From Capsicum annuum (Eukaryota; Streptophyta; Magnoliopsida; Solanales; Solanaceae), in assembly GCF_002878395.1 (NCBI RefSeq), contig NC_061120.1, positions 116,052,705 through 116,116,704 of the forward strand: a stretch of 64,000 nucleotides of DNA, given 5' to 3'. The position numbers and the translations under genes were made by a program. Below, piece by piece: positions 21,061 to 32,965 of the stretch (positions are counted from its first letter, which is position 1; each line of letters starts with the position of its first letter). Below the pieces are notes generated by a model, which made no database searches, had not been told where the DNA came from, and saw only the letters and a program-made list of their open reading frames with translations.

Positions 21061-21890
21061 AAAGAGGTGGAGAGGGTCGACCCAGGATTAAGTAGGGTGT
21101 CTTTACTCTTGTTAGTTCTTAAGAGACTTGGGAGAAGTTAGCGGTGATAGAGATATGAGAGTGTAGGTAGGATAGGGCTGCCAGTTGAATTGAGGATACA
21201 ACTAACGATACACTAGGGATCTTGAATGGCTGGAGTGGCCATCATCGGAGGGACTGGTGGTGGAGACTAAAAGGTAGTGTATACTAAATTGGTTAGGAGT
21301 ATGGATAAAGAGGAGAAATGAGTGAACAGGGAGAAGTACAAGTTATCTATAAAGTAGTCTAAGTTAGTAGTTATAGCAGCTACGATAATAGCTTTTGAGA
21401 GATTGTATGCGGGATTAAAAAAGAAAGGTGGGGAGAAAAGGTTTTATAGGCATGGTAAGGCTATGGAGCGAAAGGCTCATGACCTTGATCAAGTGAAGTG
21501 TATTAAGTGAGAGGATTGTAAAGTATTTGTGGAGGACGTTCTCATTAAGAAAAGGTGGAAGTCAAATTTTCATAGGATCTTGAATGATGAGAGGGATAAA
21601 GGCATTGTGTTAGGAGAGCTAGAAATCTCTAAAAGGTGTCCTGATTTTAATTATTATAGATGTATTAAGGTTGAGGAGGTCTTTGAAGCTACTCATAGGA
21701 TGCAAAGGGGTAAGAGTAAGGGCCTGACGAGATTTCAGTGAATTTTTTAAAGTTTTTGGGTGGGGTAGGTTTGAGGTGGTTGACCAGATTATTTTATGGT
21801 ATTTTTTAAGAGTGCAAAACTGCCCCAGGCTTTGAGATGGAGTACAATGATTCCTTTATACAAGAACATGGGTGACATTTAGAGTTATAA
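21061..21890 (+). pseudogene. LINE linker and RT N-terminal region remnant
   Basis: Pieces include KKRGGEGRPRIK near 21058-21095, a GHHRRDWWWRLKG passage at about 21240-21275, and an open 70-codon piece at 21529-21741 with VLIKKRWKSNFHRILNDERDKG and MQRGKSKG, which is the region just before RT block 1 (normally followed by a Pro-Asp-Glu-Ile-Pro motif, here lost). It connects the endonuclease and RT of the same element. Confidence 0.65.
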
Positions 21891-23140
21891 TAACTACAGA
21901 CGAATTAAGTTGTGTCATAGTATGAATATTTCGGAGAGAGTGGTTAAGTGGAAGTTGAGAAGGAGAGTGTTTATTTTGGAGAATCAGTTTAGATATTTGC
22001 TCATTTGCTCGATAACAGAGGCAATTCACCTAGTGCAGAGACTAGTGGAGATGTATAGGGAGAGAAAGAGGGACCTCCATATGGTGTTCATAGATCCAGA
22101 GAAGACGTACAACAAAGTTCCTAGGGAGGTGCTTCAAAAATTCTTAGAGGCTAAAGGGTTGTTAATAGAGTACATCAAAGAAATTAATGACATATATAAG
22201 GGTGCGAAGACTCAAGTAAGGATAGTAGGAGGGGATTCAAACCATTTCCTTATTTTTACAGGGTTGTACTTTGGATCAATACTTAGTTAATTTCTTTTTG
22301 CCTTAGTGATGGATGTTTTGACATGGCATATTCAAGGAGAGGTGCCATGATATATTCTTTTTGTAGATGATATTGTTTTAATTGATAAGACCTGAAGATG
22401 TTTTAATGATAAATTAGAGGTTTGGAGACAAGCCTTAGAATCTAAAGGGTTTAGTTTAAGTAGGACAAATATGGATTACTTAGAATGTATGTTTAGCCAC
22501 GTGACTCAGGAGGATGAGGTGTTAGTAAAGTTGGATTCATAGGTTGTTTGTAAAAGGTTTAGTTTTAGGTATGTTGTTTATATGATTTAGGGAAATAAAG
22601 AGATTGATGATGATGACACGCACCATATTAGGGTGGGATGGATGAAATAAAGTCTTGCTTCAAGACTGTTGTGTGATAAGAAGGTGCCTCCAATGCTTAA
22701 AGGAAAATTCTATAGAGTAATGGTCTTTCTGTCCATGCTGTATGGTACAGAGTGTTGACCAGTCAAGAACTCTCATATCTAAAAGTTGAAGGTGGCAAAA
22801 ATGAGAATATTACAGTGGTTGTGTAGACTTACTAGGAGTAATAGGGTTAGGAATGAGGTTATTTGAGCAAAGATGGGAATGGCCTCAGTGGAGGACAAAA
22901 TGAAAAAAGTGTAGTTGAGATGTTTTGGTCATATACTGTGAAGGTGCACGGATGCTCCGATTAAGAGGTATGAGAGGTTATCTTTTGGCGGATTCAAGTA
23001 GGGTAGAGGTAAGTCAAAGAAAAACTAGAAGGATATAATTAGATAGGACTTAGAGCAGTTATAGTTTACTAAGGACACAACCCTAGATAGGAAAGTCTGG
23101 AGAACAAGAATTAAGGTAGAAGGTTTTTGTATGAAGGTAA
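21891..23140 (+). pseudogene. LINE reverse transcriptase domain remnant
   Basis: An open piece at 21910-22290 carries RT blocks: SENQF-type sequence (ENQFRYL), AIHLVQRLVEMYRERKRDLHMVFID with the first catalytic Asp, and KVPREVLQKFLEAKG. After a stop at 22288 comes ALVMDVLTWHIQGEVP and the active-site block FVDDIVLID (22354-22383), where the usual Ala of FADD is Val. Then [15 protein letters not shown] follows, and further on LYGTEC, KMRILQWLCRLTR and FGHIL, all conserved in plant RTE elements. Stops such as TGA for Trp after GEVP (22348-22350) break it. Confidence 0.8.
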
Positions 23141-23372
23141 GTCATAGTCAGTAGTTAGGTGAGCTTTAGGGTAGCCTACTAGTCATTATAAGACTTTGAT
23201 AATAGGTTGGAGTCTCCAGTTAGGTGAGGAGGAGGTGGATGCTTGCGGTTGGTTAGTATATCATACTACTTTGTGGGTGCCTTATTTCTATTATTTCATC
23301 TTGTTTAATGTGTCCTGTTTCATGTTTCATATTTCATGTTTTATTATGACCTTATTTATTGTCACTATGTCT

Positions 23373-23497
23373 TGAGTTGGGGGTCTATCAGAAATAGCCT
23401 CTCTACTTCTTTGGAAATAGTGATATGGACTGTGTACATTTCACCCTCTCCAAACTCCACTTGGTGGGAATTCACTGGGTATGTTGTTGTAGTTGTT
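23373..23497 (+). repeat. RTE LINE 3' tail with (TTG)n-like end
   Basis: A conserved-looking 3' end module: GAGTTGGGGGTCTATCAG, pyrimidine-rich CCTCTCTACTTCTTTGG, CCCTCTCCAAACTCCACTTGG, then TCACTGGGTATGTTGTTGTAGTTG. It is the segment recognised by the LINE RT, and SINEs of Solanaceae (TS type) share it. It marks the 3' boundary of the element. Confidence 0.7.
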
Positions 23498-24029
23498 TCT
23501 TTTCTTACTCTATTTTCTAATAAAAAAATTCAATTTGGTTCTTTGTGGGTTTTCATTGAGTTTCTCTTTGCAATGCATTTGTTAGAAGTTTCCTTAGTTG
23601 TATATATTTCTGAAAGTATGCCTCTTTTTCTCAATTTATTTTTAAAGTTTTGTTGTTTTCTTCTTTTGTAGATTTATCGCTAATTTGTAATTGGATTCAA
23701 ATTTTGGATGCCATTTTAGTGCCTTTTTATTGGTTAGATTTCTAGGCATTCAACAAAATTTCTGTGGCTAGATAACTCATAAGATCATTTACTCTCAGCA
23801 TGAGTAAATTATAGCACTAATTCACTATTATCATTTTCAGCACCTTTAAAAATGTTTTGTACCACTTGAAATAAACTTTGACTGTTCATATTTATAAAAT
23901 CAAGTGATATCAGTCATCTTGACCTTGACAAATACTTTATCATATCATAATCCACATTCATTTACCAAAACTTATACTTTATCCTTTCATGTGGATTTAT
24001 TTAATTAAAATTATGTTTTAATAATGTAA
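23498..24029. other. AT-rich spacer between two LINE copies
   Basis: I see nothing recognisable. The hydrophobic frame at 23336-23671 spans the LINE 3' tail and T-rich sequence and is a composition artefact. Confidence 0.3.
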
Positions 24030-24530
24030 ATATGTTGGAACGCTGTATCAAACGTCAGCCCTTGGCCCATTCTTATTTTCTTGAGTGATGGGTGATTGAA
24101 ATACCATAACCAAGGGGAGGTTTTATGGTATATATTATTTGTAGATGACATAATATTGATTGACGAGACAAGCGATGGGGTTAATAATTAATTGGATATT
24201 TGGAGACAAGCCCTAGTTCTGAGGGTTTTAGTTTGTACATGACTAAAATAGACTATTTGTATCACATGATCGATGTCAAAGGTAAAAGTAAAGGTTGATG
24301 TGCATGTCATATCTAAGACAAGTATTGAAGTATTTTGGATCTATAATTCATGGAGATGGAGTGATTGATGACGATGTCGTACATCATATTCAAGCGGGCT
24401 GGATGAAATTTGAGGTTCACCTTTGAGGTATTAAGCGATAAATATGTGTCTGTTAGGCTTAAGGTAAGTATTATAAAGAGATAATTAGACCAACATTCTT
24501 GTATGAGGTAGAATACTAGCCTGTCAAGAG
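24030..24530 (+). pseudogene. Second RTE LINE fragment (RT core only)
   Basis: Begins within the RT with LYQTSALGPFLFS (24040-24080), then the catalytic LFVDDIILID block (24140-24170), WRQALV, and downstream equivalents of the DDDVVHHIQAGWMKF passage (24370-24410). It parallels 22260-22700 of the larger LINE, including the FVDD variant, with a different set of damage. It has neither endonuclease nor 3' tail. Confidence 0.7.
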
Positions 24531-24851
24531 GAAGTCTTTTATCTTTTATATATAATTATTTACTCAAAGATTTATTTTAATAGTAGTAATATTATTTTAT
24601 AAATCACGCACTGTTATTTTTTAGGTGCAAAATCTATTTAATTAATATGAATTCTAACACTAAATTCATAAACTACAAGGAAGTTCCAACAACTTCAAAC
24701 ACAAGTTCAAACGAACTATCAAAATGAAGTTTCTACTATTTTTCTGGAAAAACAGTAAAATCAAACTCAAAAGAAAGATGAAGATAGAGATGATAGAATC
24801 AAGTCTACCGTATTTACGGTGTATCTTTAAGGATTTTATTCCCATCAAGTA
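24531..24851. other. Unassigned AT-rich spacer
   Basis: No feature recognised. It ends at the TGTAACGAC start of the LTR of element D. Confidence 0.3.
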
Positions 24852-27562
24852 TGTAACGACTTAATTTTTGGTGATTTGAGTAAAATATTTATTTCTATGT
24901 GATTTGGCTATTTTACCCCTATTCGTGGTTATTTAGTGGTATTTCTTGGGTGTGAGAATGATTTGCATAATTTTTGGTATATTTTCATGTATTTATGTGA
25001 TATTATGATTTTCTGTGGTTTGAGAAGCCTTATAGTTAACTTCGGTCAACATTTACTGATTTGTGCATCAGATGAAAAAAAGACTACACCAACAGATTCA
25101 AAATATCAATTTTAGCGTAGTTATATTGTTGGTATGATTTTTGTCTTTTATATCTCATTTTGACCCTCAGTTCAGAAAGTTGTAAAATTGGGTTTCCGGA
25201 TTCAATTTTGTGAAAGTAACATTTTTTCAAAAATTTTGATTTTTCAATTGAGTCGTGAGCATCAAATTTGATCGGGTTGTATATTTCATTTGCTTCTCTA
25301 GATTTTGAATGAATCTCTAGGGGTCCGCAGAGACTTGAAATTCTCCAAGTCTCCAGTTGGTGCACCTCAGCTGATGCAGCCACAAAAGCACCACTTTGAT
25401 TGCTTTAACGGTTAGTGTTGAAGCTCCACGTGGACGCTTTAGTGGCCAGCTGCACTGGGAGCAAGGGTGCTTTAGCGGATCTTGTCTACTTTAGCGAATT
25501 GGCCCTCTTAGTGAATACCGCTTTAGCAGTACTTGTGGCCCTGGGTATAAATAATCCTTTTCTCATCTTCTTTACTATTTTTGTGACATGGAGCTTGGGG
25601 TTTCATGTTTTGAGCAATTTCTTTCATTTCTAAGATTCAACTACTTTCCTTTAATTTTATCAATTAAATCTTATTTAAATTCGGATTTAAAAGTGAAATT
25701 TAGGAATTTTGTCCCAAAAGGCCTAAAATTTGTATTTGTCCAGTTTAAACCCTGATTTCAATCTATTTTCCTTAGGGTGAGCTTCTAATCTCATAATTAT
25801 CATATTTCTCTCAATGTCATCTTAAAAATAATTCCAATTCTCGATTTATAAAATAGATTTTGGAGGTTTTGTAGATAAAGCTTAAAAGTAGTTTTTCATC
25901 AATTTGGACCTTTTTTCTAACTCGTTTTTGCTTAGGTTTTTAGCTGTAAACTCCTAGGAGTATGGGGAACATGTTTCAAAAATAAAATTCTGATTTTACC
26001 CTTTTTTTAAAACCCATTTTAGGGGTCTATTTTGACCTCATCTCAGAATTAGGTAATATGGGTATCGTTGGCTTTCTTTTGATGCATCAATTCTATAATT
26101 CTATGTCTAGTTGATTCCAAGTATTTCAAAGGAGTAAGGCTTCGAATTGAAGGCTTTTAGACCGATTTTTGGCATTCGAGGTAGGTTATAGCCTAACTTT
26201 CTTCAGACAGAGCTGGGTAGTTAATATCCAAAATCATGTTAAGGGTATGGGACTATTTATAAAAGAAAGGCTATATTGTTGTGTTTTTCCTGTTTAAGGG
26301 CCTATTTATTTAGGTTATTTGGCAGTTTTAAAATATTAGTTGCTATTTGTAACCGTGTGGGGTCCTATATGTCATTATTGGTCTTATGTATGTGGAAATT
26401 TATTGTAATCTTGTTTGATGAAAAATCCTAATGTGGTATCAATGGTGACTTTTAATATATTTCATTCTATTGGCATGTGGATTATGTTGGATTTATGGTT
26501 GGTGGGATTAATGAGTGGATTTTGGCTCACTTGGTTGGTATATTGGTTAGATACGAAAATTTCTCATTCTGGTTGGTTGTGAGTATTACATCCTTATATC
26601 ATTTTCATTTATGAAACATTGGTACCACCATGAAAATACTAGAAATACTAAAAATACTGGCTTCTTTAGATAGAAATGTGACATCTTTAAAACCCCTACC
26701 GATGTATGTACCAGAGCATGGATATTGGTATTATACGGTTGATAAAACCCCCATAGGTCCTACATCGAGAAGATTTAGATCTGTAGGTGTATATGGAGGT
26801 TGTACGACGCCCTCTAATATCATCATTATCATCTCCATTGCATTTGTATTTACCTTGTATTTTTCTGTGAGGTATATCTTTACTTTGTGTGATAACTATC
26901 TATATGTACTTTCTTCATATTCATATGTGTGATATCTGTATACTTATTTTTCTCTCTATTTTTATGGGGTATGTAAATATTATAGAATTGTTAGTAAAGA
27001 TGGTGTGGGCTACCTTTTGAGAAATTTTTTGGTTCAAGGTGACATGCCCTTAGTGTGTTGTATGTTTTATTTTCTACTTTGCTCAATTGGCCTATGATAC
27101 TTACTGAGTATAAGTGGATCAAACTCACCCCTACTATACCTTTTTGGTGTAGTTCAAGGTTTGAGTGTGCCTCAGCATGGTTGATTCGGGCGGCATTTGG
27201 AGCTTTTTGAGGTAGCGGTTGATTTTATGCATTAGGAGTTGACTACAACCTTTCCTTATTTTAGATTATGTCTTTATTTGTATTCGGAGATAGGATTGTG
27301 CTTTTTTGATACCTTATCTATTTTGATCTCGACTTGTACTAGTTATGTTCTTACACAATGACACCAAGTTTTAGATTTTTGTTTGGTATCATTGGATATG
27401 TATTTTTGTTTTCACTATATATGTGTGTGGTTCACTCCGTTCTAGGAGTCTTACCTTGGGTATTGGTGTTATTTTTCCTTTTTGCAGCAGGTTGGATGAT
27501 AGGCTTATTTGTCAAGTCTTGCCACAACAAGTATCATCATGACCTTTGAATTTTGGGTCATA
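24852..27562 (+). repeat. 5' LTR of chromovirus element D (about 2.7 kb)
   Basis: Starts TGTAACGACTTAATTTTTGG and ends around GGGTCATAA, just before a Met-tRNA primer site. The proximal U3 holds six spaced copies of a GCTTTAGCGG-like word (about 25402, 25436, 25470, 25489, 25506, 25519). A piece of the same LTR family recurs at 34474-34597. Short hydrophobic frames at 25415, 26630 and 27358 are chance frames in the LTR. Confidence 0.65.
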
Positions 27563-27567
27563 AAAAA

Positions 27568-27580
27568 TGGTGTCAGAGCA
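27568..27580 (+). promoter_or_regulatory. Primer binding site of element D
   Basis: TGGTGTCAGAGCA, one base different from the Met-tRNA site TGGTATCAGAGC, a few bases after the LTR end. It sets the plus orientation of D. Confidence 0.75.
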
Positions 27581-27777
27581 TCCAGGTTCATTGGTCTCAA
27601 AAGTGTAAGAATGGGATGTCTAATAGAGTCTCACGGATCAATAGGTAGACGTCCATATCTATCTTTGAAGGAGGCTATAGGATTTCTTTAGGAAACTTCC
27701 CTCATGTTATTCCTTGTCACGCAGATTTTCTTCATATCTTATGTTCTAAGTCTTGCTTTACTCTTTTTTGTGTAGAT

Positions 27778-29110
27778 GGTGATGACTAGATCTCATGAAT
27801 TTATAGGTATGGAGCCTTTATTTGAGGAGAAAGCCTAGTCTCGAGGGCAAGTTGTGGGTTATGGATAAGCACGAGGATCTTCCTTATCTAGGAGTAGTGC
27901 TTGAGGACTCTTCCTTATGCCTCGAATTGAGAATATTGGGGATGTGGGTCCTACTTTGATCCAACCAAGTTTTTCTACCTTAATCTTGAAGGGTTTATTA
28001 GTTCGCTTGTTGACCCATTTGGAGGGTTCTCTTTTTGGTACTCCTATTGTTCCTCTAGTTCTGAGTATAGTACCTCTGTCTGTGCTAGAGTCTGATTATG
28101 GCATTTCAGTAGTACCTATTTTTTTCTTTTGGTACTCCACAAATGCTGAGTGTTGTCAGTCCTTCAGCACCTGCATCTGAGTATTGCATTTTGAGGTTGG
28201 GAGTTCAGCCTTTGTCTATGTTGCCTTCTTAGGTGGGATCTCAGCCTGCCAGATTTACCATGCCTCCTCTTATTACGAGTATAGTTATGTTTTCTGAGAA
28301 TTAAAAGAGGTTTGAGAGGTTTACTTATTTGGGTCCGCCTAGGTTCTGTGGTGTTGTGGGTGAGGATCCCTATGAGTTCTTGATTTATTGCCATAAGAAG
28401 TTGTATAACCTGGGTTTTGTTGAGTTGTATGGTATTGCATATACTACTTATCAGTTGAGGGATGTCACTAGAGATTGGTGGAGGTCACTTGTTAGTTGCA
28501 GACCTCTTGATTTCCTAAAATGACTTGGGACTAGTTTAGTGAGGTCTTCTTAGAGAGGTTCGTGCCTTACATTCTGTGGGATTAGATAAGAGATGAGTTT
28601 GATCACCTAGAGAAAGGCTCCATCACAATTGTAAGGTATGAGGCAAATTTTCATGCCTTTTTTTAGATATTCCTATACCAATATTACTGCCAAATCTGAA
28701 AAGATTCAAAAGTTTATGAAGGGGTTGGATGTCTCTCTTTAACTTTTTACCACTCAGGTGGTGGTGTATGGAGCTTCATTTGAATGTATAGTATATTATG
28801 CTAAGATGATTGAGGGTATTCATCGAGCATATCAAGGAGACGCTAAGAAGGTGCGTCATATGGGAGAGTTCAGATGTTACACTTCTTGAGGTAGGGATTC
28901 TAGGGGTTTTTGTGGATTCATGGTAGGCACGTGTAGGAAGCCTTATAGTGTTCACGTAGTGGGTCTTCTAGTTTAGCAATTCCTAGTGGCTATTTTTTTC
29001 TAGTTGTACCTCCTCCTATTGAATCGGGTCATATGATGAGACTAGCCATTTGGCCAAAGACTGTCCCCACCTTGATTTAGGTCTACTCCTATTTCAATTA
29101 TGAGAGGTAA
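27778..29110 (+). pseudogene. Element D gag
   Basis: It begins near 27778 (ATGGTGATGACTAGATCTC, weak start). The best part is 28320-28540 with GPPRFCGVVGEDPYEFLIYCHKKLYNLGFVE, then TTYQLRDVTRDWWRSL, the retrotransposon gag helix block of chromoviruses. It continues as FLERFVPYIL...EFDHLEKGSITIVRYEANFHAF after a TAG. Multiple stops and frame changes occur. No intact zinc knuckle is visible near 29050. Confidence 0.65.
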
Positions 29111-29279
29111 GGATTCTATAAAGGGTGTGTGAGGAAGAGATAGTGGAGCCTATGGTGTTTGTTGTGAGGCTATTCAGCCAATCGGTGGTCGTGGATAGTG
29201 CTATGCTATACTCGCCAGACCAGAGATAGAGGCTTCTGATATTGTTATCACAGGTATCATCCCTATTTGTTTCGGACCT

Positions 29280-30015
29280 TTATCTGTATCATTTGATCTG
29301 AGATCGACTTTCTCCTATATGTCTATATATTTAGCTTTGGATTTTAATTCTTCTAGTGACCCTCTTGCTATGCCTATTCATGTATCTACCCTTGTAGGAG
29401 ATTCTTTAGTGGTGGATTGGACGTATTGATCTTGTATTGTGACATTTGATGGGCATGAGACTCGGGTAGATTTATTTGTCTTAGATATGGTTGACTTTGA
29501 TGTCATTTTGGGAATGGATTGGTTGGATCCTTACCATGTTATCCTAGATTGCTATGCTAAGATCGTGACTTTAGTTCTGTCATTTATGCTAAGGATAGCT
29601 TAGAAGGGGTTCTTCATTAGGGTCCTAAGAGATTAATATATTAATTTAGGCTCGTCGCTTGATTAAGAGGGTATGTTTGTCTTATTTGGCCCATATTCGT
29701 GATACTAGTGTTGCTCAACCTTCTTCTTTAGATTCTATTTGTGTTGTCTGTGAGTTTATGGATATATTCCCTAAGATTTGCTTGGTATACCTCTATATCA
29801 TGATATTGGATTTTCCATTGATGTTAAGTTGGGCACCAAGCCCACTTCCAATCCTCCATATAGGATGGACCCAACCAAGTTGAAGAAATTGAAGGATCAG
29901 TTGCAGGAGTTGTTGGATAAGGAATTTATTACCAAGTGTGTCACATTTGGGTATGCTTGTCTTGTCTATGAAAAAAAAAGAATGGGTCTATGCATATGCA
30001 TATTGATTATCCTAG
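29280..30015 (+). pseudogene. Element D pol: protease and start of RT, truncated
   Basis: Protease C-terminal half: VDLFVLDMVDFDVILGMDWLDPYHVILDC (29468-29555), the conserved hydrophobic-DFDVILGMDWL block of chromovirus protease. RT start at 29760-30000: LGIPLYHDIGFSIDVKLG, then NPPYRMDPTKLKKLKDQLQELLDKEFI and YACLVYEKK. It stops near 30015, before the YxDD, so most of pol is deleted. The element cannot move by itself. Confidence 0.75.
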
Positions 30016-31691
30016 TGTAATATTGACCTCCTAGGATAGCGATAGCGATATCTCCTTACCTATAGGGGCTATATATAGACCCCTAGACGCATTCAGGGCA
30101 TTTCCCTTTATGTTTGAAACCTAGAAACCGCAAAATGAGTATGGCAACTCAAAATTGATCATTGTGGGTGACTTAGGAACTAGATCAACAACTTTTAAAG
30201 AGAATATCTTTGGATTTAAGTTTGGCACCTTGAAGAAGCTTCTCGGAAGGGAAAATCAAAGGTTTAGCAGATTGTTGAGCATTCCTCAGATTTGAGGTAG
30301 GCTAGGTTTATTCCATGTTAGATTGAGTTATGTCATAATATAATTGTGATATCTTGTTATATTGGGATGGTTTTTGAGCATTGGGTTGATCAAATGTAAG
30401 AAGACTTGGGTTAGTTAGACCATTTAGTCTATGTGAATCTTAGAGTTGAAAAGATTGACTTGTTTTCCTTTGAATTAGGTGTAATAGACTTCATTACACA
30501 TGTTTAGCATGAGAATACCTTAGAATACTCAATATTAGGTGAAATTCTCAAGTTGCTCATACTTATAGTAAGTAGGTCTTAGTTTTTAATACTAGTGAAG
30601 GTTGTCTTAGTTCCATTAGACTTAGTAAAAGCGTTTGAGTAGAATATCTACCTTAAGGCTTATGGTGGCTTGCTATAAGTCTAAGAGATGATTTAGATAT
30701 AGTAGCCTATTTTGGGGTAGAAATTGACTTAGAATGTATTCGAGGATTTGATTTGGTCTTGTTGACCCACCTTAAGGTAAAACTTATGACTAGTTCTCTT
30801 GAACCCTTACGCTTAGTAACTGACTAGCGAGTGCCCTTTTGAGGAAATATTAATGACTCATAATACTTGTTGGTTATGGTGAATGACATTGATATTAATG
30901 CCCAAGTTATTATGCCTTTGTATGTTTTATTGGCTAAAGCTTATGTCAAGTTATTAATTATGTGATTGTGATTAACAATTGTTTGGGCTAATGAATGTGC
31001 TATTGAATGAGCCCTTGACTATAATATGACCTAAGCTATATATGATGACCATTCTTTGAACAAGCTATAGATTATTTCATGCTTTAGCTATTGCTCATAT
31101 TAGTGATAAATTATCTTTAGGTCAATGATAGTTCAATGAATATGCTACTATGGGACCATTGTTTATGATATCACTTATGATTATGCCCTTGGTCTAAATG
31201 ACTAAATTATGGATTATGTGGTGATAAATTTTTTATTATACTTTTGATTAAGCCATTGATGGAGCTAGTGTTCGGGCCATTAACTATGCTATGAACCAAG
31301 TGATAATCATGCTTAATAATTATGGTAATAAATCATATTGGAAATCTTCCTTATTGTTGATATTGGAAACGATGATGATAATGGTGCTAGAAGGCATACT
31401 TATTGACACTACGTAAAGATATTCCATAAATTATGCTTGGACCCATGATACTTCCTTATATAATCAATTATACTAATGTTTTTTCCACTTATTATACATA
31501 TCTATATATCCATCTCTCCGGTATGAGACGGAGAAAGATGTTGGCATTGAAGATATAAGTTCTGAGGAAAACCCAGATAATAGTTTATATATTCATATTA
31601 CACATAAATATATCTATTGATAAAGTGACATTGATGATAAATGTTGGATTATAAAGGTATGATCTTCTTCTCTTTCTATTTATAATTATTT

Positions 31692-31803
31692 ACTTTAGCC
31701 CTCATGAGGCTTGTCATCTATTTTAGACCTCATGAGTCTTTTCATTTACTTTAGCCCTTGGTGCTTGTTATTTTCTTTAGCCCTCGTGGGGCTTATTCCT
31801 TAT
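31692..31803. repeat. 28-bp tandem repeat, about 4 diverged copies
   Basis: The unit, of the form CTTTAGCCCTCATGAGGCTTG plus a T-rich spacer, recurs with its TTTAG anchor at 31694, 31722, 31750 and 31776, giving spacings of 28, 28 and 26 bp. Copies differ by several bases. It lies just before the 39-bp array. Confidence 0.75.
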
Positions 31804-31821
31804 TAATGTCATAAATTAACG

Positions 31822-32211
31822 TATTATGATGATATATTGATACCCAATAAAACCGAAGGATATTATGATGATATATTGGTACCCTGCAAGGTCAGAGGAT
31901 ATTGTGATGTTATATTGATACTTGGCATGTCCAGAGGATATTATGATGACATGTTGATACCCAGTAAGGCCGGAGGATACTATGATGATATGTTAATGCC
32001 CGACAAGGCCGAATGATATTGTGATAATATAATGATACCTAATGCCGCCGGATGATGTTGTGATAATACAATGATACCCAATGCAGTCGGATGATGTTGT
32101 GATGATATGATCATACCCGGTGCGGATGGATGATATTGTGATGATATGATGATACTTGATGCATCCAGAGGTTATTGTGATGTTATGATGATTCCCGACA
32201 AGGCTGGAGGA
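31822..32211. repeat. 39-bp tandem repeat (minisatellite), 10 copies in strict register
   Basis: The anchor TATT(A/G)TGATG recurs at 31822, 31861, 31900, 31939, 31978, 32017, then as TGTTGTGAT at 32056 and 32095, then at 32134 and 32173: exactly 39 bp each time. The unit reads roughly TATTATGATGATATATTGAT followed by ACCCGACAAGGCCGGAGGA. Copies have diverged by base changes, without insertions or deletions. All three frames carry stops, so it is not a repeat protein. Confidence 0.92.
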
Positions 32212-32524
32212 TGATTATTGATCTATGTGTACATCTACTGGATCGAGTCCAGCTATCCCTATATTTGGCTATTATGTATTTTATTTGTGCTCTTGGGTAG
32301 TTGTGTATAATATTGGTATTAGAGATGTCGGTTATAGCCTTCTAATGAGTTAAGGTATAACAACGGCTCAACATGGCCTCAATACGGGCACTTCACGGCC
32401 TCAAACTTTGCCTTATGATAATTTCTTGATTTAAGATCATATATAATCATATCTTAGATTTTTTTATGGTCTAACTATATCAGAGTTATATCCTTTCCCC
32501 ATAGGGAACTAAGTAAACTACTCA

Positions 32525-32965
32525 CACATAATTAAAAGAAACTGCATATATTATTAATAAGAAAACTTACAGTAATAATGCTGAAACTTGAAAACTTGAT
32601 ACAAATATTTTTAGAGAATAGAGGAAAATAACTAAGAGTATCTTTTTTTGGTAATTCCTCTTCTCTTAAAAATGTTGGTATATCTTTTTCTTCTTCCATT
32701 TTTTGTTTTCCTTTTCTTTGCTTTTGTTTTTTCCATTCCATAAATTCTTCATATTCTTCATTTATTTGATTTCTTAATTCGTCTTCATATTCTTTTTGTT
32801 TTTGTCTTTGTACATACCTTTCATAAGCTGGTGTGTCCATAATTGTTTCTATTCTTCTTGGTTCTGGTTTTTTAACTTCTTTATAAATTATTTCTAAATT
32901 ATTATTTATGTTATAAGTGTTATCTAATATTTTATTTAATTTTTGGTATAATTTTTGTGTTAAGG
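32525..32965 (-). pseudogene. Second EPRV-like fragment, charged coiled-coil ORF
   Basis: On the minus strand one frame is open from about 32965 to 32532 without stops, through an ATG at 32840. It has the same A-rich codon style as the EPRV at 2.5-11 kb and unlike its surroundings. The product is highly charged: VKKPEPRRIETIMDTPAYER, then QRQKQKEYEDELRNQINEEY and EFMEWKKQKQRKGKQKMEEE. It does not match any gene of the first EPRV by eye, so it may come from a different virus or from a missing section. It could alternatively be a low-complexity coding fragment of other origin. Confidence 0.4.

Larger units (their letters stand above)
20165..23497 (+). mobile_element. RTE-type LINE (non-LTR retrotransposon), decayed but nearly full length
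   Basis: An apurinic-endonuclease-like region, a linker and an RT region occur in the order and spacing of plant RTE LINEs, ending with a characteristic 3' tail: a GGGTCTATCAGAAATAGCCTC passage at about 23380, then GGGAATTCACTGGGTATG and a (TTG)-like end at 23481-23497. No LTR or integrase. Dozens of stops and frameshifts are spread over it, so it is an old copy. The 5' limit is approximate, set where LINE-like frames begin. Target site duplication was not identified. Confidence 0.8.

Noticed and set aside
23336..23671. Hydrophobic 111-residue frame as a membrane protein
   Set aside because: It covers the conserved LINE 3' tail and T-rich sequence; hydrophobicity comes from T-rich codons.
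27358..27549. Small membrane-protein-like ORF
   Set aside because: Lies inside the LTR of element D; no conservation or regulatory context.
31822..32211. CRISPR-like regular repeat
   Set aside because: The repeats are contiguous with no unique spacers, diverged, and the context is plant LTR debris.
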